Source: Stenotrophomonas maltophilia | GTDB taxonomy: Bacteria; Pseudomonadota; Gammaproteobacteria; Xanthomonadales; Xanthomonadaceae | Reading direction: 5' to 3' | DNA: 64,000 nt | NCBI RefSeq assembly: GCF_002138415.1 | Contig: NZ_CP015612.1 | Coordinates: forward strand, 474,001-538,000 | The notes under the pieces: model-generated | What the model was told of the DNA's origin: nothing | Seen by the model: only the letters and a program-made list of their open reading frames with translations | Database searches by the model: none | Part shown: piece by piece, positions 41,747 to 50,476 of the stretch | Layout: every line of letters starts with the position of its first letter | Position numbering within the stretch: the first letter of the stretch is position 1 | Program-made: the position numbers and the translations under genes

Positions 41747-42261
41747 CAGAAGCTCCCGGTTTCAGTGAACAGGCCGACGCGCAGGTCGCGCGCGCTGTAG
41801 ATTTCGCGATCATCCACGTACATGCGGGCGTCCGACTGGGCCATCACCAGTTTGCGGTTGATGACACGGCTGATGTCGATCTCGTAGCGCACCAGCTTGG
41901 CCTCCGGCAGGACCTGGCCGGTGAACTTCACCTCGCCGCAGCCCAGTGCGCGGCCCTTGCCGGGGGCACCCAGCCAGGTCAGGAAGAAGCCGGTCAGCTG
42001 CCACATGGCATCCAGGCCGAGGCAACCGGGCATCACCGGGTCGCCGATGAAGTGGCAGCCGAAGAACCACAGGTCCGGGCGGATATCCAGTTCGGCGCGT
42101 ACCATGCCCTTGCCATGCGGTCCGCCGTCCTCGCGGATGTCGGTGATGCGGTCGAACATCAGCATCGGATCGTTGGGCAAACGGCCGGCGGCGGTGCCGA
42201 ACAGTTCACCGCGTGCGCTGGCCAGCAGCTGTTCGCGGTTGAACGCGTGGAGACGGGTCAT
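41746..42261 (-). CDS. fabA: 3-hydroxydecanoyl-ACP dehydratase/isomerase FabA
   Basis: 171 residues from the ATG at 42261; an ATG three codons upstream is less likely. The hot-dog fold has active-site His70 and Asp84 in [19 protein letters not shown], identical in numbering to the E. coli enzyme. It dehydrates 3-hydroxydecanoyl-ACP and isomerises the trans-2 to the cis-3 double bond, the branch point for unsaturated fatty acids. First gene of the fabAB operon; the promoter should lie in 42262-42452, shared with the divergent dinB. Confidence 0.95.
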   Translation of the reverse strand: MTRLHAFNREQLLASARGELFGTAAGRLPNDPMLMFDRITDIREDGGPHGKGMVRAELDIRPDLWFFGCHFIGDPVMPGCLGLDAMWQLTGFFLTWLGAPGKGRALGCGEVKFTGQVLPEAKLVRYEIDISRVINRKLVMAQSDARMYVDDREIYSARDLRVGLFTETGSF

Positions 42262-42452
42262 GAAGCACAATCCTGGAAGCGGGGAAACAGGGAAACAAGC
42301 GATCGAGGATGCCCGTGGAAACTGCGCCGATCAAACATTTCAACCGTACGCAACCGTAGTGTTTTCAATGGAATACGCGCATCCTGTTGATGTGCAACGA
42401 CCATACTTCGGCGTGTGGCCCGTTGTGCACGCCCCCGCCCTTTCCGCCTGAC

Positions 42453-43547
42453 ATGACCCGACTGCGCAAGATCATCCACGTCGACATGGACGCGTTCTAC
42501 GCGTCGGTGGAGCAGCGCGACGATCCGTCACTGCGCGGCAAGCCGGTGGTTGTGGCATGGCGTGGCGCGCGTTCGGTGGTGTGCGCGGCGTCCTACGAGG
42601 CGCGCGTGTTCGGCGTGCGTTCGGCGATGCCGGCCGTGCGTGCCGAGCGCCTGTGCCCGGATGCGATCTTCGTACCGCCGGACTTCGCACGTTACAAGGC
42701 GGTGTCACAGCAGGTGCGCGCGATCTTCCTGCGCCACACCGACCTGGTCGAGCCGCTGTCGCTGGACGAGGCCTACCTGGATGTGACCGAGCCGAAGAGC
42801 GGCATCGAACTGGCCACCGACATCGCCCGCACCATCCGCGCGCAGATCCGCGAGGAGACGAACCTGACCGCCTCAGCCGGGATCGCGCCAAACAAGTTCC
42901 TGGCCAAGATCGCTTCGGACTGGCGCAAGCCCGATGGCCAGTTCGTGATTCCGCCGCAGCGGGTGGATGCGTTCCTGCTGCCGCTGCCGGTGAACCGCGT
43001 GCCCGGCGTCGGCAAGGTGATGGAAGGAAAACTTGCGGCGCGTGGCATCGTCACCTGTGGCGATCTGCGGCAGTGGGCCTTGATCGATCTGGAAGAGGCG
43101 TTCGGCAGCTTCGGCCGCAGCCTGTACAACCGCGCACGCGGCATCGACGAGCGGCCGGTGGAACCGGACCAGCAGGTGCAGTCGATTTCCTCGGAGGACA
43201 CCTTCGCCGAAGACCTGCCGCTGGAAGACCTGGGCGAAGCGATCGTGCAGTTGGCGGAGAAGACCTGGAAGGCCACGCGCAAGACCGAACGCGTCGGCCA
43301 CACCGTGGTGCTGAAACTGAAGACCGCGCAGTTCCGCATCCTCACCCGCAGCTTCACCCCGGAGCGCCCGCCGGAATCGATGGAAGAACTGCGCGACATC
43401 GCCCTGGCCCTGCGCGCCCGCGTCGACCTGCCGGCAGAGACCCGTTACCGCCTGGTGGGTGTCGGGCTTGGTGGGTTCCGTGAGAAAGAGCCGGTGGTGC
43501 AGGGGGAATTGTTCGAGCACGACATGAACAATCCCACAGAGACCTAA
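42453..43547 (+). CDS. dinB: DNA polymerase IV (DinB)
   Basis: 364 residues from the ATG at 42453. Palm motifs: HVDMDAFYASVEQRDD (metal-binding Asp11) and LSLDEAYLDVT (Asp105, Glu106). SAGIAPNKFLAKIASD is typical of DinB. Thumb HhH VNRVPGVGKVMEGKL and little-finger region ISSEDTFAEDLP follow. The very C-terminus (VVQGELFEHD) contains a QxxLF-like beta-clamp-binding peptide, QGELF. Y-family translesion polymerase. No LexA box is obvious in the 190-bp upstream region, though it was only scanned by eye. Confidence 0.94.
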   Translation: MTRLRKIIHVDMDAFYASVEQRDDPSLRGKPVVVAWRGARSVVCAASYEARVFGVRSAMPAVRAERLCPDAIFVPPDFARYKAVSQQVRAIFLRHTDLVEPLSLDEAYLDVTEPKSGIELATDIARTIRAQIREETNLTASAGIAPNKFLAKIASDWRKPDGQFVIPPQRVDAFLLPLPVNRVPGVGKVMEGKLAARGIVTCGDLRQWALIDLEEAFGSFGRSLYNRARGIDERPVEPDQQVQSISSEDTFAEDLPLEDLGEAIVQLAEKTWKATRKTERVGHTVVLKLKTAQFRILTRSFTPERPPESMEELRDIALALRARVDLPAETRYRLVGVGLGGFREKEPVVQGELFEHDMNNPTET

Positions 43548-43559
43548 TCATCAAACAGT

Positions 43560-43624
43560 GGGGTCAGAGCCCGTCGCGCAGCAACGGGATCCGACCCCGT
43601 GCCGACCAACGGTCGGCACCCACC
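43560..43624. repeat. GGGGTCAGA-family palindrome and SMAG-like palindrome
   Basis: GGGGTCAGAGCCCGT pairs with ACGGGATCCGACCCC (43560-43597), then GTGCCGACCAACGGTCGGCACCCACC. The first hairpin is the likely transcription end of dinB. Confidence 0.7.
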
Positions 43625-43664
43625 ACCAGCAGCAGGTTCCGACAGATAGCGGGAAACTGTCGAA

Positions 43665-43766
43665 GGCGGGGTGGGTCCGGTTGCGGGGGCGTGAGCGCCA
43701 TGGATGGCGCGACCGAGCCTCCATGGACGGATTCACGGCGTCCCCCGCAACCGGACCCACCTCGCC
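43665..43766. repeat. Intact long inverted repeat (102 bp), sister of the IS-split copy
   Basis: Arm GGCGGGGTGGGTCCGGTTGC..GGGGG (43665-43689) pairs with 43742-43766 (24 of 25 positions). The centre holds a further palindrome GCGCCATGGATGGCGC and CTCCATGGAC. The adjacent sequence GGGTGCAGGGCGCAGCCCTGC (43810-43832) also accompanies the split copy at 6654-6675, so the repeat unit extends over about 170 bp. Confidence 0.85.
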
Positions 43767-43858
43767 ATCCCACGGATAGCCAGCTGCTGCTGTTGCTTCG
43801 GCTGTTGCTGTTGCATTGAGCGGGTGCAGGGCGCAGCCCTGCAAAAGAAACTCCTACT

Positions 43859-44770
43859 TCATGGCCACTGCATCTCGCCCTTGGCCACCTTCGCACTCAG
43901 CTCCAGCGACGCCACGCCGTCCAGCGTCGGATAACGTGCCTGCATCGCCTTCACCAGTGCCGCACTGTCCTTCGCCTTTGCCGCCTCAACGTCGAACGCA
44001 CGGATGTAGTCTGCGGTGAAGCGCAGCGCACTGGCATCCAGTGCCGCACCCGGCGCGTAATGCCCCGGCACCACCACCTCCGGCTTCAGTGCCTGCAGCC
44101 GCTGCAGGGTCTGCAGCCAGTCGGCATGTGATTTCGGCGTCTGCGTATCGGCCATCCACACGTGCTCGCCGGCCACCACCGGAATGCCACCGACGATCGC
44201 GCGCAGCGACGGCACCCACAGCACCGTGCGATCCGGGGTCGGGCCATCCAGGCCGATCAGCGGCAGGCGCTGGCCTTCCAGCTGCAGGGCATCGCCGTCC
44301 AGCACCTGCGGCACCACGATGCGCGCGGGCACGTCGCTGCCCATCTTCGGCCCCCAGTAGGCCAGCTTGCCGGCCTGGGTCTGCTGGATGTGGGCGACGG
44401 TCTGCGCGGTAGCGACGATGCGTGCCTGCGGGAACGCGTCCTGCAGGGTGGCCAGGCCGAAGTAGTAATCCGGATCGCCGTGGCTGATGTAGATGGTGGT
44501 CAGTTGCTTGCCGCTGGCACGGATCAGCTCGACCAGCTTGCGCGCGTCACTGGCACCAAACTGCGCATTGACCAGGATCGCGTCGTGGCGGCCTTCGATC
44601 AGCACCGAGGACACCGAGAACATCGCCTGCGGGCCGGGATGGAAGGTCTGCAGGTGCAGCTGGGATTTCGTTGCCGTGGCCGGGGCAGCGGCGGCCGGCG
44701 CGGCCAGCAGCGGCGCACTGGTGAAAGTGGCGGCCAGGGCGAGGGGAAGCAGCAGGGCAGCGGTACGCAT
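43859..44770 (-). CDS. Exported MBL-fold metallo-hydrolase
   Basis: 303 residues from the ATG at 44770. The signal peptide is about 1-24 (TSAPLLAAPA). The MBL fold is recognisable by SVLIEGRHDAILVNAQF and TTIYISHGDPDYYFGLATL. The zinc motif is altered: the canonical HxHxDH reads SHGDPDYYFG, keeping one His and the Asps. Later motifs are IPVVAGEHVWMAD and VVVPGHYAPG with its His. This altered motif is common in one group of secreted MBL proteins, so metal binding is likely but unusual. The substrate is unknown. It is separated from the next gene by a REP. Confidence 0.82.
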   Translation of the reverse strand: MRTAALLLPLALAATFTSAPLLAAPAAAAPATATKSQLHLQTFHPGPQAMFSVSSVLIEGRHDAILVNAQFGASDARKLVELIRASGKQLTTIYISHGDPDYYFGLATLQDAFPQARIVATAQTVAHIQQTQAGKLAYWGPKMGSDVPARIVVPQVLDGDALQLEGQRLPLIGLDGPTPDRTVLWVPSLRAIVGGIPVVAGEHVWMADTQTPKSHADWLQTLQRLQALKPEVVVPGHYAPGAALDASALRFTADYIRAFDVEAAKAKDSAALVKAMQARYPTLDGVASLELSAKVAKGEMQWP

Positions 44771-44824
44771 GGGGCATTCCTTGTGGCGGACGGCGAGCCG
44801 AGCGTGGGCCTGGCTCTGCAGGTG

Positions 44825-44850
44825 GGTAGCGCCGGGCCATGCCCGGCGGC
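44825..44850. repeat. REP-like palindrome GTAGCGCCGGGCCATGCCCGGCGGC
   Basis: Stem GCCGGGC/GCCCGGC with loop CAT. Subtype shared with 2630 and 54363-54420. Confidence 0.75.
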
Positions 44851-44856
44851 CAGGCA

Positions 44857-45495
44857 TCAGTACGCCGCGGTGATGATCTGCTTCGGGTACTGGTGCGCCT
44901 CCAGCTCTGCGACGAAAGCGGCGCCGTAGTCGGCGTAGCTGATGCGGCTGTGGCCGCTGGCGTCGGCGAGGAAAGCCTTGGCCTGCACGCGGTACTGGCC
45001 GCGCTCTTCGCCCGGGCCGATTTCGGCGGCTGGCGAGAAGAAGGTCCAGTCCAGGTCATCCACCGCCTGCAGGCGGTTGAACGCCTCACGGTGGGCCAGT
45101 GCGTACGGCTTGTAGGCCTCCGGGAAGGTGGGGGTATCGACCAGCTGCACGCCGGGCGCGACTTCCAGGCTGCCGGCGCCACCGACCACCACCAGGCGCG
45201 GCACACCAGCCTTGCGTGCGGCGGCGGCCAGCTGCGCGGCGACCTCGCCGACGCGGCCGGTGTCATCGCCCGGGCGCGGGCCGTAGGCGCTGGCCAGTAC
45301 GTCGTGGCCGGCGATGGCGGCGACCAGCGCATCCGGGTCATCCAGCGAGGCGATCACCGGATGGGCACCGGCCAGTTCAGCCGGAAGGTCCTGTGCGCTG
45401 CGCACGATGACGGTGAGTTCGTGGCCGCGGGCCAGCGCGTGGCGGGCGATCTGGCGGCCGATGTTGCCGGTGGAACCAACGAGGGCGATCTTCAT
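44857..45495 (-). CDS. NAD(P)H-binding oxidoreductase (NmrA/BLVRB-like short-chain fold)
   Basis: 212 residues from the ATG at 45495. The N-terminal dinucleotide motif is MKIALVGSTGNIGRQIARHA (GxxGxxG). HELTVIVRS supplies the Arg that reads NADP. RLVVVGGAGSLEVAPG and DWTFFSPAAEIGPGE place it with the YwnB/YhfK-like NAD(P)H-binding group (atypical SDRs without the Tyr-x-x-x-Lys pair). The reaction is not predictable. A LysR gene is divergent at 109 bp and is the probable regulator. Confidence 0.87.
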   Translation of the reverse strand: MKIALVGSTGNIGRQIARHALARGHELTVIVRSAQDLPAELAGAHPVIASLDDPDALVAAIAGHDVLASAYGPRPGDDTGRVGEVAAQLAAAARKAGVPRLVVVGGAGSLEVAPGVQLVDTPTFPEAYKPYALAHREAFNRLQAVDDLDWTFFSPAAEIGPGEERGQYRVQAKAFLADASGHSRISYADYGAAFVAELEAHQYPKQIITAAY

Positions 45496-45603
45496 GGCAG
45501 GACTCCGTGGGGCGGTGTGGGGTGGGAATGGGGCCACTCTAGGCTGCTGTAGTTGATCGAAAAACAGCGTATAACGCGCTTGTTTGTTGCATGGATCGAG
45601 CAT

Positions 45604-46533
45604 ATGGACCGATTGACCGCCATGACCGTGTTCGTCGAGGTCGCCGAGCGCGGCAGCCTCACCGCCGCTGCCGAAGTGCTGGACATGTCACGGGCGATGG
45701 TCAGCCGCTACCTGGCAGAGGTCGAGGGCTGGCTGGGTGCGCGCCTGCTGCACCGGACCACGCGTCGGATCAGCCTGACCGGCCCCGGTGAGGCCGCGCT
45801 GGCGCGCTTCCGGCAGATGCTGGCGATCGGCGAAGAACTGCAGGGCGAGCTGGCCAGTGATGATCCCGAGCCGCACGGCACGCTGCGGGTGACCGCCAGC
45901 GTCTCGTTCGGGCAGAGTCACCTGGCACGGGCCGTGGCCGGCTTCGTTGCGCGCCATCCGGCGGCACGCATCGAGCTGCTGCTGGTCGACCGCACGGTGA
46001 ACCTGGTGGAGGAGCGGGTGGACCTGGCCGTGCGTATCGCGCGCCAGATCGACCCCAGCCTGATCGCACGGCGACTGGCCACCTGCCGCTCGGTGCTGTG
46101 CGCGACGCCGTCCTACCTGCAGGCGCGTGGCACGCCGACCGCGCCGGAGCATCTGGCCGCGCACAACTGCCTGACCCACCATTACGTCGGCAAGAGCCTG
46201 TGGCAGCTGCACCGCGATGGGCGTTCGCTGTCGGTGGCGGTGGGCGGCAACATCAGCGCCAACGAGGCCTCGCTGCTGCTGGAGGCGGTGCGCGCCGGCG
46301 CCGGCATCGCCATGCTGCCGACCTACCAGGTGGCGCCGCTGCTGCGCAGTGGTGAGCTGATCGAACTGCTGCCCGAATTCAGTCTGGACGAACTCGGCAT
46401 TCATGCCGTGTACGCATCACGGCGCCAGCAGCCCGCTATCATGCGGCGATTCCTGGATTTCCTGGGCGAGTGTTTCGCCAGCCCGGCCTTCCAGGATCTG
46501 GATTGGCGCCCACCGGGCAAGGAGAACACATGA
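45604..46533 (+). CDS. LysR-family regulator divergent from the NAD(P)H oxidoreductase
   Basis: 309 residues from the ATG at 45604. HTH (about 1-60): MTVFVEVAERGSLTAAAEVL, MSRAMVSRYLAEVEGWLGAR, LHRTTRRISLTGPGEA. The effector domain resembles the same CrgA-like group as the LysR at 21872 (HGTLRVTASVSFG, VNLVEERVDLAVRI). It is divergent from the oxidoreductase it presumably controls. Its stop overlaps the start of the downstream methyltransferase gene (ATGA). Confidence 0.88.
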   Translation: MDRLTAMTVFVEVAERGSLTAAAEVLDMSRAMVSRYLAEVEGWLGARLLHRTTRRISLTGPGEAALARFRQMLAIGEELQGELASDDPEPHGTLRVTASVSFGQSHLARAVAGFVARHPAARIELLLVDRTVNLVEERVDLAVRIARQIDPSLIARRLATCRSVLCATPSYLQARGTPTAPEHLAAHNCLTHHYVGKSLWQLHRDGRSLSVAVGGNISANEASLLLEAVRAGAGIAMLPTYQVAPLLRSGELIELLPEFSLDELGIHAVYASRRQQPAIMRRFLDFLGECFASPAFQDLDWRPPGKENT

Positions 46534-47321
46534 ACCATGGACAGGCCTTGATCGACCACAACCGTGCTGCCTGGGACCGCCAGGCCAGCGAAGTGCGCGA
46601 ATGGTCGCGCCCGGTGGAAAGCTCAACGATTGCCGCCGCGCGCGAAGGCCGCTGGCAGGTGCACCTGACGCCCCGCGCGCTGCCGCTGGACTGGATGGGT
46701 GATGTGCGCGGCCGTCGCATCCTGTGCCTGGCCTCGGGCGGTGGCCAGCAGGCACCGGTGCTGGCCGCTGCGGGCGCTGACGTCACCGTGTTCGACTTGT
46801 CCGACGGGCAGCTGGAACAGGACCGCAGGGTCGCTGCGCGCGATGGCCTGCAGCTGCGCACCGTGCAGGGTGACATGCGCGATCTGCACGTATTCGCCAA
46901 CGACAGTTTCGATGTGGTGTTCCACCCGATCTCGAACCTGTATGTGCCTGATGTGCGCCCGGTGTGGACCGAATGCCGCCGCGTGCTGGCACGCGATGGC
47001 ATGCTGATGGCCAGCTTCTACAACCCGGTGCTGTTCGTTGGTGCGCGCGATCCGCAGCTGGATGCACAGGGCCTGATCCGGCCGCAGTACGCCATTCCCT
47101 ATTCGGACCTGGAAGACCTGCCGTCGGCCGAGCGCGAGGCGAAGCTGGCACGGGGCGACGCACTGACCTTCGGCCACAGCCTGACCGAACTGATCGGGGG
47201 TCAGCTCGATGCCGGCTTCGTCATCGATCGCTTCATGGAAGACTGGCAGCCGCAGCCGCGCTTCCTGATCGACCGCTATCTGCCCACCTTCCTGGCGACC
47301 CGCGCACGCCGGATCGGCTGA
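46530..47321 (+). CDS. Class I SAM-dependent methyltransferase
   Basis: 263 residues from the ATG at 46530 overlapping the LysR stop. SAM-binding motif I is GRRILCLASGGGQQAPVLAA, a variant in which the usual E/DxGxGxG reads LASGGGQ. Motif II is VTVFDLSDGQLEQD and motif IV NDSFDVVFHPISNLYVPD. Substrate unknown; homologues with LASGGGQ are common in Actinobacteria and Firmicutes as well. Coupling to the LysR gene is unusual, and the functional link is not evident. Confidence 0.85.
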   Translation: MNHGQALIDHNRAAWDRQASEVREWSRPVESSTIAAAREGRWQVHLTPRALPLDWMGDVRGRRILCLASGGGQQAPVLAAAGADVTVFDLSDGQLEQDRRVAARDGLQLRTVQGDMRDLHVFANDSFDVVFHPISNLYVPDVRPVWTECRRVLARDGMLMASFYNPVLFVGARDPQLDAQGLIRPQYAIPYSDLEDLPSAEREAKLARGDALTFGHSLTELIGGQLDAGFVIDRFMEDWQPQPRFLIDRYLPTFLATRARRIG

Positions 47322-47346
47322 AGCGGAACTGCAAAAAAGGGGCGGC

Positions 47347-47361
47347 GTACAATGGACGGCC
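47347..47361 (+). promoter_or_regulatory. Promoter -10 region of gph
   Basis: GTACAATGGACGGCC, the same 15-mer as upstream of rsmC. It is 24 nt from the TTG start proposed for gph. If this is the promoter, the ATG inside it cannot be the start codon. Confidence 0.55.
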
Positions 47362-47384
47362 CCACGTCATGCAGGTGCCGTCCC

Positions 47385-48047
47385 TTGTCGTATCCCTATC
47401 CGCTGGTCGTGTTCGACCTCGATGGCACGCTGGTCGACAGCGCCGCCGATATCGCCGAAGCACTGAACCGCACGCTGGAGGACATCGGCGTGGCACGCGT
47501 GCCGGAAGCCACGGTGCTGGGCTGGATCGGCGACGGTGTGCGCCGCCTGGTCGAACAGGCCGTGCATGCCGCTGGTCGTGAGGTCGACCTGGCCGAAGTG
47601 ATGCCGGTATTCATGGTGCACTATCGCGATTGCCTGCTGCGCAGCCCGCGTCTGTTCGATGGCGTGGGTGAAGCGCTGGCGCAACTGCGTGCACGCAACG
47701 TGCCGCTGGCGATCTGTACCAACAAGCCCGAAGCGCTGGTGCCGCCGCTGCTGCAGCACCTGGGCATCGGTGATGCGTTCGCGCTGGTGCTGGGCGGCGA
47801 CTCGCTGCCACAGCGCAAGCCCAGCGGTGAGCCGCTGCGGCACATCGCCGCGCACTTCGGGCTGCCGGTGGACGCCTGCCTGATGGTGGGCGATTCGTTG
47901 ACCGACTACCGCGCCGCCGAAGATGCAGGGATGCCGATCGCGCTGGTGCGTTACGGCTACCCGCGCGGCCTGGACCTGGCCACCGCGCATGCGGTGGCGG
48001 TGATCGACGACCTGCGTGAACTTCCGGGGTTGGCCGCCGGCCGGTAA
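47385..48047 (+). CDS. gph: Phosphoglycolate phosphatase (HAD superfamily)
   Basis: 220 residues if begun at the TTG at 47385 (GCAGGTG 7 nt upstream). An ATG at 47352 would add 11 residues, but it lies in a promoter-like 15-mer. HAD motif I is VVFDLDGTLVDSAADI (Asp11/Asp13 from the TTG), motif II AICTNKPEAL, motif III QRKPSGEPLRH, motif IV MVGDSLTDYRAAEDAG. LGWIGDGVRRLVEQA is the Gph cap signature. It removes phosphate from 2-phosphoglycolate arising from repair of oxidised DNA ends. Confidence 0.9.
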   Translation: MSYPYPLVVFDLDGTLVDSAADIAEALNRTLEDIGVARVPEATVLGWIGDGVRRLVEQAVHAAGREVDLAEVMPVFMVHYRDCLLRSPRLFDGVGEALAQLRARNVPLAICTNKPEALVPPLLQHLGIGDAFALVLGGDSLPQRKPSGEPLRHIAAHFGLPVDACLMVGDSLTDYRAAEDAGMPIALVRYGYPRGLDLATAHAVAVIDDLRELPGLAAGR

Positions 48048-48064
48048 CCCGGCCAACGCAATGG

Positions 48065-48142
48065 GTAGTGCCGGCCGCTGGCCGGCAACCCGGGATGCGT
48101 TGCCGAAGGTCATGATGTTGCCGGCCAGCGGCCGGCACTACC
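48065..48142. repeat. Inverted pair of SMAG elements
   Basis: GTAGTGCCGGCCGCTGGCCGGCA (48065) and the reverse complement ending CTAC (48141), spaced by about 30 bp; between convergent gph and btuB. Same architecture as 21781 and 52706. Confidence 0.88.
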
Positions 48143-48155
48143 ATGAACGTTGCGC

Positions 48156-49997
48156 TCACTTCGGCTGGTAACGCACGCTCAACTGGTACTCGCGGCCGGG
48201 CTGGTTGAACCATGCCACCGTCTCGTAGCGGCGGTCGAACACGTTGGCGGCACGCGCCAGCAGCGACCACTCCGACGTCAGCGCGTACTCGGCGCGCAGG
48301 TCCAGCGTGCCGTAGCCGCCGACCTTCACTGCGTTGGCGGCATCGTCATAGCGCTTGCCCGCACCCTGCACGGTCAGGCCGGCGCGGAAATCACCGAAGC
48401 GGCGATCAATGTCCAGGCGCGCGGTCTGCTGCGCGCGGCGCGGCAGCCAGTTGTCGAACTGGGTGCTGCCATGGGTGCGGTTGCGCGGGTCGGTGTAGCT
48501 CAGCTGCGCATTGATGTCGAAGCCGGCCAGCAGCACGCCACCGGTCAGCTCGGCACCACGGATGCGCGCCTTCTCCACCTGCTGCATTTTCATCGTGGAC
48601 GCATCGTAGGTGATCAGGTCATCGATGCGGGTCTCGTAGACGTCCAGGCCCCAGTGCCAGCCCTGGCCCTGCTGCGAAACACCGAGGTTGGCGCTCTTGG
48701 ACTTCTCCGGGTTCAACGTCGGCACGCCGCTCCACGGGTCGTACAGGTCGCTGAAGGTCGGTGCCTTGAACGCCGTGCCGTAGCTGGCATTGACGCGCAG
48801 GCCGTGGCCCAGCTCCATGGCCCAGCCAACGCTGCCGGTGGCGTGATTGCCGAACTGCTGGTTGTCGTCGTTGCGTGCGCTGACCTGCAGCTGATGGCGG
48901 CCGAAGCGGCCCTGGTACTGCACGAACACGCCGGTGTTGCGGCGGCTGTCGACCAGATATCCGGCGCTGCTGCCGTCCAGGTTGTCTTCGCTCCAGTCCA
49001 CGCCGGTGCTCAGCAGCTGACCCTCGGCCAGCGTGATGTCACCCTGCAGCGAGGCGCTGTCGCGATGGGTCTGTGCACTGCCGAAGACACCCGGTGCGCC
49101 GAAGTTGTCCGACTCGTTGTCGCTGCGGCCGACATTGGCGGTGAATGCCAGGCGTTCGGACGGGGTGTAGCGCACCTTGCCGGCCAGCACCTGCTGGCGG
49201 GTTTCGGAGTAGTTGTAGTAACCGTCGTAGTGGTTCTTGCCGTCGGCGCGCAGCGCGCTGCCTTCCACGTTCCACTGGCCGTTGAAGGTGTAGCCGCCAC
49301 GCAGGCTCTTGGACAGGTTGCGGTAGCCATCGCGGTCGGGTTCGTCGGCGAAGCAGCCGGTGAACAGCGTCGCCGAGCCACGGCAGGCATCGATGCCGTC
49401 GGAATGCTGGTAGGCGATGTCGGCGCCGAACCAGCCGCGTTCGGTGCCACCACCGATGCCGCCGCTGGCTTCACGCAGCCCGTTGCTGCCACCACCGAGC
49501 TGGAAGTGCGGGGCGAAATCGCCCTGGTTGCGGCGGGTGAAGATCTGGATCACGCCACCGATGGCGTCGGCGCCGTACAGGCTGGACTGCGGGCCGCGCA
49601 CGATTTCCACGCGTTCGATCTGCGCCAGCGGCAGGTCCTGGTACATGGCCAGGCCGAGGTCGGCACTGTTGATGCGCACGCCATCGACCAGCACCACGGT
49701 GTGGCCCGAGTTGGTGCCACGCAGGAACAGCGAGCTCTGCTTGCCGAGGCCGCCGGAGTGGGTCAGGTTGATGCCGGCACGGCCGCGCAGCAGTTCCTGC
49801 AGCGACGTGGCCTGGCTGGATTCGATCTGCGCGCGGTCGATCACCTGCGCCGGCGCGATGCTGTCCTGCAGGGCGATGGGGGTGCGGGTGGCGGTGACCA
49901 GGATCTGGTCGAGCGCGGTGGTGTCATCGGCGGCCTGGGCCAGCGCGGGCAGGGCGGCCAGCACGGCCAGGGACAGCATTCGGGACTGCAGCTTCAT
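48156..49997 (-). CDS. btuB: TonB-dependent vitamin B12 receptor BtuB
   Basis: 613 residues from the ATG at 49997, almost the length of E. coli BtuB (614). The signal peptide is about 1-23 (LPALAQAAD). A TonB box-like segment (DQILVTATRTP) precedes the plug domain (about 35-150: LQELLRGRAGINLTHSGG, TVVLVDGVRINSADLG, IERVEIVRGPQSSLYGADA). A 22-stranded barrel follows and ends in YQLSVRYQP. Assignment to cobalamin rests on these motifs plus the cobalamin riboswitch upstream. The receptor imports B12 with TonB energy. The complementary strand holds a long accidental frame. Confidence 0.93.
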   Translation of the reverse strand: MKLQSRMLSLAVLAALPALAQAADDTTALDQILVTATRTPIALQDSIAPAQVIDRAQIESSQATSLQELLRGRAGINLTHSGGLGKQSSLFLRGTNSGHTVVLVDGVRINSADLGLAMYQDLPLAQIERVEIVRGPQSSLYGADAIGGVIQIFTRRNQGDFAPHFQLGGGSNGLREASGGIGGGTERGWFGADIAYQHSDGIDACRGSATLFTGCFADEPDRDGYRNLSKSLRGGYTFNGQWNVEGSALRADGKNHYDGYYNYSETRQQVLAGKVRYTPSERLAFTANVGRSDNESDNFGAPGVFGSAQTHRDSASLQGDITLAEGQLLSTGVDWSEDNLDGSSAGYLVDSRRNTGVFVQYQGRFGRHQLQVSARNDDNQQFGNHATGSVGWAMELGHGLRVNASYGTAFKAPTFSDLYDPWSGVPTLNPEKSKSANLGVSQQGQGWHWGLDVYETRIDDLITYDASTMKMQQVEKARIRGAELTGGVLLAGFDINAQLSYTDPRNRTHGSTQFDNWLPRRAQQTARLDIDRRFGDFRAGLTVQGAGKRYDDAANAVKVGGYGTLDLRAEYALTSEWSLLARAANVFDRRYETVAWFNQPGREYQLSVRYQPK

Positions 49998-50113
49998 GGG
50001 GGACTCCAGGTGCCACGCACGCCCGCGTGGCGAAGGGGAGGAACCGCGAAGGCAGGCACGCGCCGATGCCGCAGCACAGGCCGCGTCATCCAGCGCCATG
50101 CCCACCGCATCGC

Positions 50114-50313
50114 GACCTGAGGCTTCCGGGCCGGTCTCCGGGCTTGCCGCCGGGTGGCGCGAGGCCACCGTCCAGGCGCCTTCCCATGCCTGCGGCACAG
50201 TGGCGGTGTTGCCTGGAACTGACGTGCTTACCGTTGCGGGGGCAGCGCCGGCCTGGCGCGGAATCACGCGTCACCGGCTTCCCGTTTCAACCTGCCGGCC
50301 GTGGCCGCAGGTC
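50114..50313 (-). promoter_or_regulatory. Cobalamin (AdoCbl) riboswitch of btuB
   Basis: On the minus strand: P1 GACCTG (50308-50313) with CAGGTC (50114-50119); conserved core GGGAAGCCGGTG, then CTGCCCCCGCAACGGTAA; the B12 box GCCACTG (50198-50204); then GCATGGGAAGG and GCCCGGAGACCGGCC. Order and spacing agree with the class-I cobalamin riboswitch. It ends about 115 nt before the btuB ATG, leaving room for an expression platform that sequesters the ribosome site. Binding of adenosylcobalamin should turn btuB off. Confidence 0.95.
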
Positions 50314-50476
50314 ACCTGGAAGTGCGCGCAGTCTACGGCATCGCATGCGGCCCGTAGCGCCGCGCTTGCTCGACTGTCTTTGCCGTGCCTTTAGAATGGC
50401 CCCTTGATCCCGTGGTGCCGTTGCCGATGTCCGCCTGTTTTCCGCTGTTCCCGCGTTGCCTGTACAGGACGCACGC

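Noticed and set aside
42262..42452. LexA or Fab-regulator box in the fabA/dinB region
   Set aside because: Scanned by eye for CTGT-n8-ACAG and for known fatty-acid regulator palindromes; nothing convincing.
48150..50120. 656-codon plus-strand frame opposite btuB
   Set aside because: Composition is the mirror of btuB codons (Val, Gln, Ala, Arg) and no motif is visible. btuB with its riboswitch fully explains the region.
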